In this document: piece by piece, positions 1 to 11,034 of the stretch | How the letters are laid out: the number at the start of each line of letters is the position of its first letter | Numbering within the stretch: the first letter of the stretch is position 1 | DNA from: Monocercomonoides exilis | Taxonomy: Eukaryota > Preaxostyla > Oxymonadida > Polymastigidae | Reading direction: 5' to 3' | Assembly (NCBI GenBank): GCA_001643675.2 | Contig: LSRY02000024.1 | Span: 808,001 to 872,000 of the forward strand | DNA length: 64,000 nt | Program-made: the position numbers and the translations under genes | Notes under the pieces: generated by a model | Databases searched by the model: none | Told to the model about the DNA's origin: nothing | The model's input: the letters and a program-made list of their open reading frames with translations, nothing else

Positions 1-77
1 ATTTGATGATTTTTTGAGAAAAGATGAAAATTGTTGATTGAAATAATTGTGTCATAATGTTCTGTGCATCTCATATC

Positions 78-1500
78 TCACAGATTTACAAAATAATCAG
101 AAATATTCAATGACAACTGATGATAAGATCTTCTGTCAAGCAAATAAATTGTTTTCCCAAAGCTCGTGATGAGATCCTCATATCCTTCTTCTTCCATCTT
201 GTCAAACATCTCCCTTTCAGATGATTTTCTTTTCGCTTCTTCCATTCCGCTTGTCTTTGCTCCTTTCAATTTCTCTGAAACATTCAAATAGAATTTTAAG
301 CAAATCCTAAGGACTTTGTATTCCAATAATGATTGCTGAATCTCCTCCAAAATCAGATTGATCGTTCCGCTCTTCAATAAAGAATCAACGCTGACAGTTC
401 CATTTTGAGGCAAGAAAAAAAAAGAGAAAAGCAGATTTCAAATATTTCTCTTTTATTCTCTTTTGCTGCTTTGCACAGCTCTACAATACAATGAATTAGT
501 TCAGCATTTTCTTTGTTCTGCGATCTGAATTCATGAAAATAACCATTCACCTCAACGATCCATTTTTTAATTAGTCAAATTTTTTTCATTTCTTTTCCCA
601 TTTTATCATCTTCTTTTCTTTTCCAATCTATGCATTTCGATATCTCTTCCAATTCGTTTATCGCCTCTCTTGCAAAGAACAACTCATCCAAAATTGAACT
701 TTCAAAATCTTTACTATTATAAAGCCTATTGATTAAAAACGTCTAAGTCAAAAAATAGGCAATACGTGTCAAATTTCGATTCATCTGGTGATATTTGATG
801 AGTTCAACGAGCTCATTCAGAGACAATTCATTTTCTAAAGACTTGTCAATGCGTTCATCAAAATCTAAATACAATAAACGATCAGAGAAAACATTCAAAC
901 TCTGTGCATTCTAATAACACTCAATGAAAGAAATGCCATTTCTCCTTCCTTTTGAGTTTCCTTGTACTTTTCTCTCTTCAAGGCAACTTTCACCAGGGCA
1001 GGCACACAAATTGATAACAATCCAGATGGAATCCCATAATTGAGCAAAACAAAGCACTCGTGAAGATCAACAAGAAGATTCTCATTCTTTCCTTTTTTTG
1101 TTTCATCTTCATCAACAATCATCTTCTCAAATCTTTTCCCCAATGAAGAACTGTTGAAACTACTGCTGACAAAACCCATCACTGCAATGAAAAACCCCAT
1201 GTGCTTCAACGCCACAAGCGCATTTTTTAAAGATATTCTCCTTTCTTCAATCATTTTGTCTATTTTATTGAACATTTCCGTTGTAAAAACCGTATGAAAT
1301 TCTTTTATGCTCATATCTGCAATCATTTCGCTTGTTTCTTCGATTTTCTGATTTAGTTCATCCTTACTGCAATGCTCCAGCTCTGAAAATAATTCTGAAA
1401 AAGAAAATTCCATAATTGCTAAGAATTAAAATCGACAATGAATATCAACCAATGAATATGTTTGCGGTATTCATTTCCTGTCCATTCGAAAAAAGATTGC
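78..1500 (-). pseudogene. Decayed member of the 'ELEHC' helical-repeat protein family
   Basis: Read on the minus strand this matches the gene at 8396-9931 along its length. The N-terminal block (1413 to 895) keeps the ELEHC motif and KIDKMIEE; the middle block (about 890 to 415) keeps a DWKRKE motif; the C-terminal block (413 to 78) keeps MEEEGYED and ends SLNISDYFVN. The middle block is broken: a TAG sits where the intact copy has the Trp of its STWRF motif, a TGA follows the lysine-rich stretch, and the frame shifts again before 413. A homologous first-exon relic lies just upstream (about 1500 to 1450) with a degenerate 5' splice site and no in-frame ATG. I recognise the family from oxymonad genomes, where it is large and of unknown function, probably an alpha-helical armadillo-like solenoid. 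Function inferred as none; pseudogene. Confidence 0.7.
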
Positions 1501-3074
1501 ATTCAGAAAAGACATTTTATTAACCATTTGAATTGAATGTGTAAATTTTTGAATAGAAGAAATTGGAGAAGATAAAATTTTAAACCAATCAAAAAAATAT
1601 ATACACTCACACAATAGTTTTGTGATTCGACATTTGAAAAGTGATAACACAGAAAAAAAAAGATTTGTTTCTATATTAATGCTTTTATGGATGTTCAGAT
1701 CATCGAATTTTTAAGAATGAAATTGCTCTGACTTAAAATGAAAGATTGATCAACGAAAAAAAACTTGAGAATGAAAAATATGATTTCTCATGATGGTTTT
1801 ATAAACTGAAAAGACATATCAAACGATGGAATAATAAATGATAATTTTTGGAAATTGGAAGACAAAGAAAAAAAATGACAATTTTATATTTTAAATGATA
1901 ATATCAATGTAGATGCAATTTTCATTGATCTTTTCATTGGGAAGATATTTATGTCCACTTTTCCAAACCTCATGAATTTGACGAATTGTTTCAAAATAAA
2001 ATATCCACTTGTTCAAGATGAAAATTTGTAGGGAGCATTGCGTGCCGTCGACAAATGTTCCATAGGAAAAGGAAACATGCATGCGTCAGTTCAGAAACGA
2101 TTTTATTTTATGAGACATGCGCTGTTTTGGTACTAACAGTATTTAACGGAAGAAAAGGAAAATAATGAAATCAGTTTCTACAGAAATATTGGAAACTTAA
2201 CCCATTTGGTTCAGGAAGAATACTGAAAAGGAAAGTGATCGCATTTCTGTGCTCTATCATTTTTTGAAAGTAGGAATGATAAAATATTTTGTATTAACGG
2301 AGATTTGATGGTGAAAAAAGCGTTGATTTTGGAATAGCATATTTCTTATTTTTGAGAATCGCAATAGAATGTTTGAAATTTTTTGTGGTGCTCTGATTGA
2401 TTCATGGAATTATTTGATTATCTTCTGATTCAGGTTGCTCAAATGAAAAAAGAGAAAGAGTTATTGGGCAATGGAAAAGACAATAAAATGGATGGTTTCA
2501 AACGAAAGCAAACAAAAAGAATAGAAGAAGAAGAAGAAGAAGAAGAAGATAAGAAAATGGAAATGAGATTTGGATGAATTGAACGAAAAGTCAATGATGT
2601 GGAAAAAAATCCGAATGAAGAGCTGAGTTTGATTTTTCCACAATGAGCGATATGTTCCATTTCTTGACCGTTCCATCCAGAACCCAAAGGATTAACTTTA
2701 TTTGGAACGGTTTTTTTTGTTAGCCGATCTTGCTTCATTCAAAGCAAGAAAGGCAAATAACTGCAACAAACGACTCAGAATTCTTTGAGTTATATCAATC
2801 AAAAGACAATCTGATATTTCCTCGGCCACAGTCTCTTCTGTGCCAGAAATGCTTCCTCCAATCATTTCTATTATACATTCTCACTTCCGTTCTCATCTTC
2901 AGAGAAACCATTGAATTTGATGAAAATCCAAATAACATTCAGCTGCAGCGCTTGCTGTTGCAGAAGCACAGCAATTGTCAATGCATTGTTTGGTCTCACA
3001 CAAAATGTCGCATCGGCATTAATTTTTATTCGGAAAAATCTTTCTATTCTTTTTCTCTCTTGGCTTTCTTTCAG
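1501..3074. other. Intergenic AT-rich sequence, no gene seen
   Basis: No ORF here looks like a conserved protein. There is a short GAA/TTC simple repeat near 2523-2551 and, up to 3074, the left flank of the DIRS insertion. Short open frames at 1891-2082 and 2439-3158 have biased composition (runs of Ser, Phe, Ile) and no recognisable motif. Confidence 0.5.
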
Positions 3075-3175
3075 AATCAAAACGCAAGCATTTTGATTTG
3101 CAAGAAAACATTCATTCACTTTCTTCTCTTCGATCTGAGAGTATCACTTAAGGGTTAGTCACCCAAGCGAATCTG
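3075..3175 (+). repeat. DIRS left inverted terminal repeat
   Basis: 3114-3175 is the reverse complement of 7561-7622 with a single mismatch. The outer part, 3075-3142, is the perfect reverse complement of 7301-7368 in the internal complementary region (68 bp). Confidence 0.85.
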
Positions 3176-3183
3176 AAAAAAGA

Positions 3184-4026
3184 ATGCTCCCTAGCTCTCC
3201 ACTCAGCACTGGACCCGCGTTGAATTCTGCCACATCAATGATGTCAGATGGACCTCCGGGAGAGACGGTTTCGAGTGTGATTTCTCATTCCAGTTCTGAA
3301 TTTTCCCAGCAGATCCCGGGAGCTTCAGAAGCGAAAATAAGCCATGGCGACGATTGTTTGCTGCTAGAAAATCGTTTTAAAACAATATATCTCAGAGATT
3401 CGGACTGCAGCTTATATGATATGGATTTACCAGAAAGATATTTGGAAGATGTTATTAATGATTTGAAGGAAGATGATTTAAGTCCATTTCTGCCAAAGGC
3501 TCCTCCTGCAACTTCGAGAACAGATAATTGGATGAATGACGCATTGGACAAGGCAGGCGAGCGAACAGAAGCATTTCTATATCCAGCCATTAAAATTCTG
3601 CTTTACACCCACGCGAAATTAAAAGAAAAAGATGACGAAAAAGGATCAATTGCAGATGCAATTTTATTAGTTTCAAAAGCGCTGAAGGAAGCAAGATCTG
3701 TAAGAATTCAAGGAAGATTCGGCTTTAGGGCAGCTGCACAGATGAAGGAGAGCACAGCTTCCAGTCTTCTTACTCAAAGGCAATCAGAAGTTCTTGAAGA
3801 ATGGAGAAAAACAGAGAGGAGTCAACAATTCAAGCCACAAACAACGAGCTGGCCTATGAGAAGAAGTTCGATTAGAGCCAGAACAATTCCAACCAGAAGA
3901 TCAGCTTGTCACAGATTTTTTCAAAGAGCTCCCCGGTTGTCAAGACAACAAAACCAAATCCGGCTGCTACCAAGAGCTTCAGGTTTCGTTTCAAGAAGAC
4001 AATCAGGGGAGCGAAAATTCCAATAG
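3184..4026 (+). CDS. DIRS ORF1, gag-like protein
   Basis: A 280-residue ORF directly after the left repeat, in the position DIRS elements use for their gag-like ORF1. The N-terminal third is Ser-rich. Residues near 110-190 look helical and resemble ORF1 proteins of other DIRS elements in position and general character, including a stretch 'KAGERTEAFLYP' then 'LLVSKALKEARS'. The C-terminal 60 residues are Arg/Gln-rich and may be read in a shifted frame. The start is the first ATG after the repeat. The 3' end overlaps the reverse transcriptase frame (from about 3906), as is usual for the family. No zinc knuckle is visible. The role as capsid-like protein is inferred from position. Confidence 0.6.
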   Translation: MLPSSPLSTGPALNSATSMMSDGPPGETVSSVISHSSSEFSQQIPGASEAKISHGDDCLLLENRFKTIYLRDSDCSLYDMDLPERYLEDVINDLKEDDLSPFLPKAPPATSRTDNWMNDALDKAGERTEAFLYPAIKILLYTHAKLKEKDDEKGSIADAILLVSKALKEARSVRIQGRFGFRAAAQMKESTASSLLTQRQSEVLEEWRKTERSQQFKPQTTSWPMRRSSIRARTIPTRRSACHRFFQRAPRLSRQQNQIRLLPRASGFVSRRQSGERKFQ

Positions 4027-5965
4027 AAGAAACGAACAGCATTCTACAGCCCGCAGAAGTCCGACAAGAGGCAATGGTTGGAGGAAGATCTTGTTTATTT
4101 CGAGAAGAATGGGAAAAAATTTGAGGGGCACGAATTATTGGGAAAGGAGTAATCCCTGTTTGGAGGAGCAAAGCCGCGAAGGAATCACTCAAGAAAACAG
4201 GAGTATTCAACCTTTTGAAGCACCAGAGTCAAAAAGCCCAACAAGCCTTTTCAGAGATGATCAAGAAGCAACTGGAAACAAATATCATCAAGCCGATTCA
4301 GGAGAAGGATGTGAAGCATTTGAATCCAGTTTTTGTAATCAGAAAGAAAGACGGCGGCTGGAGGCAAATCGTGGATTGCCGAAGACTCAACAATGCTATC
4401 AAGACGATTTATTACAAGCAAGAAGACCACAGAACAGTGGAGAAAATTATACTAGAAAAGGATTACGCAGTCACATTGGACTTGAGCCAAGCTTATTATC
4501 TTATAAAAATCAGCGAAGAATTATCACCATTCATTTCGTTCGTTTTCAAAGGAATATACTACGCTTACCATGGAATGCCTTTCGGATACAAAGATGCGCC
4601 TCGAACGTTCACAAAAGTGATGAGGAAAGTTCTAAAATACATGAGGGATGAATGGAGCGTGAGAGCCATTGCATATTTGGACGATATTGTTCTTCTTCAT
4701 CAAAATCCACAGGAACTCAACATTATTGTGGAGAAAACCCTTTCGATGTTCAACAAATTGGGACTGTTGGTCAATTCAGAAAAATGTCATTTAATTCCAT
4801 GTCAGCAGTTCAAATTTTTGGGCTTCCAATGGGATACCAATCAGTTTGTGGTACAGATAGAGGAATCGAAGAAAACCGAGCTGATGAAAGAGTGCAAGAA
4901 ATGGAGGAGGATTGCCCAGAACAACAGAGTTGTTTCGATAAAGAAGTTTGCCTCATTGATAGGGAAACTGAATGCAACAAGATTCGTGTATCAAGAAGCC
5001 TCCCTGAATTTGTCACAACTGTACAAACTCCTAAACATAGCTTTGAGTCTGAATGGATGGCAAGGAAAAATGCGCGTGAATGCATCGATAACAAATTGCC
5101 TCATGAAGTGGAGTGAAAGGCTGAAAGAGAACCAACCAAGGAGATTGAATCCAGTGTTTCGACAAGATGCAATTCTTACAACAGATGCATCAGGGTTTGC
5201 CACTGGCGCAACGCTAAAAGCCAACAATCAAATGCTGGACTTTCACAAACCTCTTCCACCTCCAGTCAGAAACCAAAGTTCAAATTACAGAGAGCTATTC
5301 GCTATCAATCAAGCCATCGCGCATTTCTCAAATTCCATTCGAAATCAAGAAATAAGAAATCTACTTATTCGATCAGACAACACAACAGCAGTTTACAATC
5401 TGAATCGATGGGGAGCGGGTCCGAATCTCAGAACCCTTCTGAAGAAAATATGGAATCAAACCCATGCGCTGAAAGTGGTCGTGAAAGCTCAACATATTCC
5501 CGGAGAGAGAAACGTCAGAGCAGATGGCCTATCGAGATTGGCGAAAGGAGGAGATTACGAAGTCGGACAAGAAGCACTCGAAGAGATCACCAATCAGCTT
5601 CAGATGCACATCACACTCGATGCGTTCGCAACAAAAACACAAAATCAACGAGATGGTGCGGACCAGGAAGCAATTTAAGTCAAGACGGGTTACAAATTTC
5701 TTGGAGAAACGAGACAGTTCTTGCTCATCCACCGGTTCATTTGATTCCAGCAGTGATCCGAAAAGCAGCGATGGAGAAAGCTCGAGTTCTTCTTCTTCTT
5801 CCAGATTGGAAAGGTCAGATATGTGAACCTCTTCTGAACAACACAAATCACATCTCTTGGACATGGAGGAGAACGGAGGAGATAATAAGGGAAGGAAGAT
5901 GGATGAAGCTAATGAATGCTACACTTCCACCAGGAAGACTGAGGATATGCCTAATCAATCCATAA
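3906..5965 (+). pseudogene. DIRS reverse transcriptase / RNase H ORF, interrupted
   Basis: Frame 3906-5678 encodes a reverse transcriptase with an RT fingers motif (NPVFVIRKKDGGW), the LDLSQAYY block, PFGYKDAP, and the catalytic YLDD box at 4674-4685. RNase H follows with TTDASG, a conserved Glu in YRELFAIN, RSDNTTAV and a C-terminal ADGLSR motif. A TGA at 4122-4124 splits the N-terminal leader from the RT domain. Near 5640, in an A-rich run, the frame must shift for the conserved downstream block (RWCGP, then HPPVHLIP, then LLLPDWKGQ) to continue to the stop at 5965. That last block lies where DIRS elements carry a methyltransferase-like domain. With one nonsense codon and one frameshift the ORF is probably inactive, although every catalytic motif is still legible, suggesting recent decay. 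Confidence 0.8.
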
Positions 5966-7284
5966 CCAAAAAGGGAGAATCGTGGTGGAACGAGATTTTG
6001 GCATCAAGAAGCATGTCACGTGAACTGGCAGAAGAGTGCAAAAACAGCGTCGCTAGAGCAACATGGATGGGATACACTTATGGTTTCGCACATTTCAAAG
6101 ACTGATGGGATCAGTTGAAACACAAAGACATACCTTCTAAATTTCAGATTTGGCAAAAAAGATGCTTGGATGTGTTTGTCGCTTTGAAAAATAACGGAAT
6201 GAAAGCTTCTTCATTGAGAATTGTCAGATCGGCCATTTCCTTTCTAACATCAGTATTATACGGAAAATCACTTAGGGAGAACACCTTGATTTCAATCCTG
6301 TTTAGATCATTCAGGAGATCAGAATGCAGAAAGAAAAAGAGACAAGATGATATGTGGAACCCTCAACAACTCTTCACGCACATAGAAACGATTGGAAAGA
6401 ACGAAAATTTGTCATTCTCGCAGCTAACGAGGAAAACAATTTGTTTGTGCATGATGTTCTCTGCTTGCCGCTTTACAGAACTGGAAAGAATCAATCTCAA
6501 GGAATCAGAAATAGATAAGCAATCAATTAACCTGAATACATCACTTAAAACTGGACTTGAAAGAAGCAACATTGTCATCTTATTCCTCGACAAAGAAAGT
6601 TTGATATGTCCAGCAACAGCCGTTAAAGATTTATGGGATCGTGTAAAAATTCACAATCCAGCTTCTAATAAACTATTTCTGAGCTCTTCAACATATGATC
6701 CAATGAATGCCCGAGCAATTCGAAAAGCATCCAGCGAAATGATGAAAGATGCAAGAATCCCTTCGAACTGCAGCCCATACACCTTGAAACATGCTTCAAT
6801 ATCAGCCTTAACAATGGCAGGAACTCCAGTCGAACAGGTGGCAAAATTCGCAAGATTATCCCCTAGCAGCAACACAGTGATAAAACATTATTTCAAATCT
6901 AACATATCAAACAAGATGGCCCAGATTATATCGTCGAATCAGGATACAAATAAAGCAATTCAACAGCCTTCCACAATTCCTCCATCCATATCCACACCAG
7001 ACGAAAAAGATTCCATTGTTCCCATCAATCAACATTCACGTTTGCCAGAAGGCCACGAAACAGAGAAAGCAAGAGAAGAGATCTCACAACCAGACCATAT
7101 TGAAGAACCAGATGATAATGAATCTCAATCCATCCACAAAAAGCAATCAAATACTACGAACAATGAAAACAAGAAAGACGAAAATGAAATCATCGAAGAA
7201 AAATGCATCCAGTTTATTATTCGAACAAGATCACAGAGACGAAAAGAAATGATGGAAAGAGAAAATTCAGAAAGTAATCCATAA
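5857..7284 (+). pseudogene. DIRS tyrosine recombinase ORF with one in-frame TGA
   Basis: The ORF overlaps the end of the RT ORF and runs to just before the internal complementary region. An in-frame TGA at 6103-6105 separates a DNA-binding N-terminal part (ending near the YGFAHFKD motif) from the 389-residue catalytic part. Catalytic features typical of tyrosine recombinases are visible: an Arg in the SACRFTEL motif, a LKHASISAL box, and a final HYF with the presumed nucleophilic Tyr preceded by SPSSNTV. The C-terminal 100 residues are a hydrophilic Glu/Asn/Ser-rich tail. The enzyme would integrate the circular cDNA without target duplication. I infer a defective copy unless the stop is read through. 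Confidence 0.8.
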
Positions 7285-7300
7285 CGCCCAATTACTACAA

Positions 7301-7403
7301 ACTCTCAGATCGAAGAGAAGAAAGTGAATGAATGTTTTCTTGCAAATCAAAATGCTTGCGTTTTGATTGAAAAAGAAAATATGAAATTCACTTTCTTCTC
7401 TTC
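7301..7403 (+). repeat. DIRS internal complementary region
   Basis: 7301-7368 is the perfect reverse complement of the element's left end (3075-3142). 7367-7403 is the perfect reverse complement of its right end (7605-7641). The two halves overlap by TT, so the region specifies the exact end-to-end join used for circularisation in the DIRS replication model. Confidence 0.85.
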
Positions 7404-7560
7404 ACCCACCGCGTTTTCACTCCCACCCTGTGAAGAAAGCTTTAAGCAAGTTCCAGATGCAATACCAACCCAAAACCCATTTTGAAACCCATTTCACCTT
7501 TTTCTCTTCAAGCGCAATTTGTATTTTCACGCGCATTTTCCACACTTCATTTTTTTAAGC

Positions 7561-7641
7561 CAGATTCGCTTGTGTGACTAACCCTTAAGTGATACTCTCA
7601 GATCGAAGAGAAGAAAGTGAATTTCATATTTTCTTTTTCAA
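7561..7641 (+). repeat. DIRS right inverted terminal repeat
   Basis: 7561-7622 pairs with 3114-3175 in inverted orientation (one mismatch at the G/T after TTCGCTTG). The outer part to 7641 is copied, inverted, in the internal complementary region. Confidence 0.85.
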
Positions 7642-8395
7642 ACAAATCAAACACACACTTGTCTGATTCTTCTTTTTTTAGGCACACCAGCTTTGCAAGA
7701 TCTTTTGCCTTCTTCCTCAAAAAATTCCACTTTCTTCAGTCACTTCTCAATGAATAATTCATCTCACATGAAATTCATCGTTTCATCGTTTCATTCTTCC
7801 CATCTTTTCAATTCCAACACATTCAACGGAAGAATAGAAATTGCTATCAGAAGTTATTGTGCATTCAACTTTTGAATTGAACAAGTTCATGAACTGCAGA
7901 TGCCACAAACGAATTAATGCAATCCGAGGAAACTGAACTGAAGAAGAATGATGAAACGGGGAAATGAAGAAATTTTTGTCAGAACATTTATATGAATTTT
8001 CAAAATGTTATTCCTTCGTCCACTTCATTCTTTGTTTTCTTTATTCCTCTTGCTCATGCAAAATTGGCTGTGGATGAAATTTTCCATAAACAGTTGCACG
8101 AAACATTTGAAAAGAAAGAGCAAAGAAGAGACTTTTCAAGTTGATGAATGAGAAAGGGCAAATTGATTTTTGTTTCATGAAACTTGCTGAACAGACAAAT
8201 CGCTTGAAAAAGAAGAAAATGAAAGTCATTTTTATATTCTCTTTGTTTCTTCATTTCATCCAAATGAAGTGAGCCAAAAATCAAATTTTTGAAATAATTT
8301 TTAAGATTTTTGTTGAATTATGAAATGACAAAAAAATAAAATAAAATTAAATAAAATAAATATTTGAGTTCCAAAATAAAAAATTTCCCATTTCC
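7642..8395. other. Intergenic AT-rich sequence, no gene seen
   Basis: Right flank of the DIRS insertion and spacer to the 3' end of the next minus-strand gene. Short ORFs on both strands have no recognisable motif. Confidence 0.5.
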
Positions 8396-9931
8396 TCAAA
8401 CATTCACAAAATAATCAGAAATATTCAACGATAATCCATAATTACAACATATATATAGAGCATTCAGTATATTATGAAAGCTTGTGATTTCATCTTCGTA
8501 TCCTTCTTCTTCCATTTTTTCAAAAACCTTTCTTATTGTTGCCTTTCTTTTCACTTCTTCCATTTCATCTTTCTTCTTTTCTTTCAATTTCCTCAATAAA
8601 TTGAGAAAAAATCTTAAGATATTTAATGAGAGTCCATCGTCCAATGTTGGCTGCTTAATTTCCTCTAAGATGTCATCAACAACTCCTCCTTTCATCAACT
8701 CTTCAACTGTTTCAAATCTGTTGTTCTTTTAAACAACGCAAAGCATTGCTCACTAATTTCTCCGTAATTATCCCTTGATGCTCTGAACAACCTTGTCATG
8801 CTACCAATTAGCCAAACAAATTCTGCATTCCACAATTTGAAACAGAGAAAATATTCTTCCAAGGTTCCCAGCCATCTCAATATAACAAGCTCTTTTTTTT
8901 TATCTTTTCTTCTTTCTTCTTTCTCCTCTTCTTTTCTCTTCCAATCCACATTTCCCCTGAGCTCTTCCAGCTCTCTTACTGCCACTCTTCCAAAATGCAG
9001 CTCATTCATAATCACTTGTCCCAGGCTTCTGTCTTGGAATAATCGGCTAATTAAAAACCTCCAAGTTGACTGATGGGCTAGATAAGTGAGATTTCTATGT
9101 TCTCGATGATATTGGATGATCTCTTTCATCTCATTCAGATACAGCTCTTTATCTATTTTCTAATAAAAAATAGAAAAATAACAATAATATGAAAAACAAA
9201 ATAGAAATGTTCAAACGTTATATCCAATTTTGCTCAAAGCCAGCAAAGCTATTTCCACTTCTTTTTGCTTTTCCTTTTTCTCCTTTTTCAATGCAGCTTT
9301 CACTAGGCAATGCAAACAAATTGAAAGCAATTCAGTCGAGAAGTAATGATTGAAAAAAATATTGCATTCGCAGAGTTCAACAAGAAGATTTTCATCCGTT
9401 TCTTCTTTTTTCTCATTTTCATCAATAATCATCTTTTGAACTTTTTTGTTCAATTTAGAATGATTAAAGCAGCCACTCGATATACCTTTCAACGTATTGC
9501 AATATCCTACATGTTTCAACAATAATAATGCATTTTCAATTAACAATTTCTTCTCATCAATCATTTTATCTATTTTAAAAGACAATTCTTCTGAAAAAAC
9601 AGATGTGAATTCTTCTTTATTCATTCCATCAATTATTTCGTCCATTTCTTCAATTTTCTGTTTCTGCTCAGAGTCAGTGCAATGCTCCAATTCATGAAGC
9701 AATTCTGAAAAAAGTATGTTGAAAGAAATTCAATAATCATGAATTCAAAAGCAAGAATGAGTACAAACCATTGAACCCTTTTGTAACGCTCGTAGCCTGT
9801 TTTTTTAAAAATGCATTGCAGCCAAAATACAACATATTTTCATCATTCGCATTGAATTCGCATTTCTTTGGATAGATGAAATGGACGGAAAATAAAAAAC
9901 TCAGAATAGTCATATAAATATACGATTTCAT
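8396..9931 (-). CDS. 'ELEHC' family helical-repeat protein, four-part model with one frameshift
   Basis: Minus-strand model: exon 1 9931-9769, exon 2 9704-9217, exon 3 from 9159. The introns are 9768-9705 (GTTTGTAC to TTTTTTCAG) and 9216-9160 (GTTTGAAC to TTATTAG), and the phases agree. Exon 1 begins with a hydrophobic, signal-like segment; exon 2 carries ELEHC and KIDKMIDEKK; exon 3 begins KIDKELYLNE and contains DWKRKE. About 145 residues into exon 3 the frame ends at TGA (8695-8697). The conserved C-terminal block (RFETVEELMKGG, then MEEEGYED, ending SLNISDYFVN) continues in the next frame to 8396. The shift is at a run of four A near 8730, so it is either a one-base indel mutation or a sequence error. 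I know this as an expanded, function-unknown oxymonad family, probably armadillo-like. Confidence 0.65.
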
Positions 9932-10097
9932 ACTGTTTTTTCTTGTGCTAACATTTTTGACAAAGGATGATAAAGATTAAAAAATAAGGATTTGTTGATT
10001 ATTTGTTATTTATTATGGATTAAATGATCGAATGATTCTCTTTGAACGATATTAACCATTGGAAAGATGAGAGATCGGCAAACGTATATTTTCTACA

Positions 10098-10437
10098 ATG
10101 TGTGCGATTTTATTTTGTGTGGTAGTACGAGACAGCGACATTGAGGAATTGATAATGGAATTGTCCAAGATGATTTTTATGAAAAGCGTCTTTGAAGGAA
10201 ATGCAGCAATTTCCGAATATTTGAAAGAAAATTTATTGATATTGGTATGTTTTTATAGTTCTTGTTCGTTGAGAAGATAGTTTTATTCATCACTTTTCAG
10301 AGTGCAAGAATCTGATAATATATTTATATGACCATTCCTTTGCTTTTCTGAGGAGAACATCAGAAGAGAGCTCTGCCGAGAGACAACCAGAAGATGGGAA
10401 TTGCTTATTTTTTGTATTCAATTGGAATTGGAGATGA
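10098..10437 (+). CDS. Possible small two-exon gene, unrecognised
   Basis: Exon 1 10098-10244 and exon 2 10303-10437 are joined across a 58-nt intron starting GTATGT and ending TTTTCAGAG, giving 93 residues in one frame. The second exon reads as a normal-looking protein segment (LYDHSFAFLRRTSEESS) rather than low-complexity noise. No domain is recognised. The first residues are hydrophobic but too short and irregular for a confident signal peptide, and there is no ATG further upstream in frame. It may be a fragment of an older gene. Confidence 0.3.
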
Positions 10438-11034
10438 AAACAAATTTAATGAAAAGCATTTGGATGAAGGGGAAAAAAGAAGAGGTGTATTTCAAAGAGA
10501 AAATAAAATGCCTAATTTTGGAAATATACTTGATCTCACATCGCATATTAAAAATCTACTGATGCACAAACAAGTTACCCAACGTTAATGTATATCTTTG
10601 ATGAAATGGAAACAAAATTCTGAAATTCAAAGAATTCTACCTCATTCTCTTTTTATCCATTCAAAATACTTTGATTCAACTGAACGAATAATAAACAGAG
10701 TGAGCTAACGCACTGATCAGAAACATATAGAAAGAAAACATCAAGAAGAAATTGAAAAATGTTGTTTCAAATGCAAATAGTTCTTTTTTTGAAATTTTTC
10801 AATAAATACATTTTATTGTCAAAATAAAACAACAATCACCAAGATATAATAATTCTAATAGTTACAAAGTGTAAGTTTTCTCATTTCAAACTGATTATGA
10901 TCCCGAGAATTTCTCATCAAGAAATCAAAACGAACAAAACAGTAATTATCCCTTAATAAAATATATCACAAATAAATACAGTTATGGGAATGTATTAATT
11001 TTTTGATTATTTTGTTGAAAGGACAATAAAACCT
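10438..11034. other. Intergenic, no gene seen
   Basis: AT-rich spacer upstream of the eIF5A gene. The ORF at 10394-10588 overlaps the small gene in another frame and has no recognisable content. Confidence 0.4.

Larger units (their letters stand above)
3075..7641 (+). mobile_element. DIRS-like tyrosine-recombinase retrotransposon, complete ends, degraded ORFs
   Basis: A 4567-bp element with the full DIRS layout: left inverted repeat, gag-like ORF, reverse transcriptase/RNase H ORF, tyrosine recombinase ORF, internal complementary region and right inverted repeat. The ends are fixed by the internal complementary region: 7301-7368 is the reverse complement of 3075-3142, and 7367-7403 is the reverse complement of 7605-7641. 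That region therefore spells the junction of right end joined to left end, as expected for the circular intermediate of DIRS elements. No target-site duplication is visible, which fits recombinase-mediated insertion. The coding part carries two in-frame TGA codons and at least one frameshift, so this copy is probably not autonomous. Confidence 0.88.

Noticed and set aside
8715-8740. Programmed -1 frameshift at TTTAAAAG in the ELEHC family gene
   Set aside because: The heptamer is in the wrong phase for tandem slippage, and the family is not known for recoding. A one-base indel in an A run is simpler.
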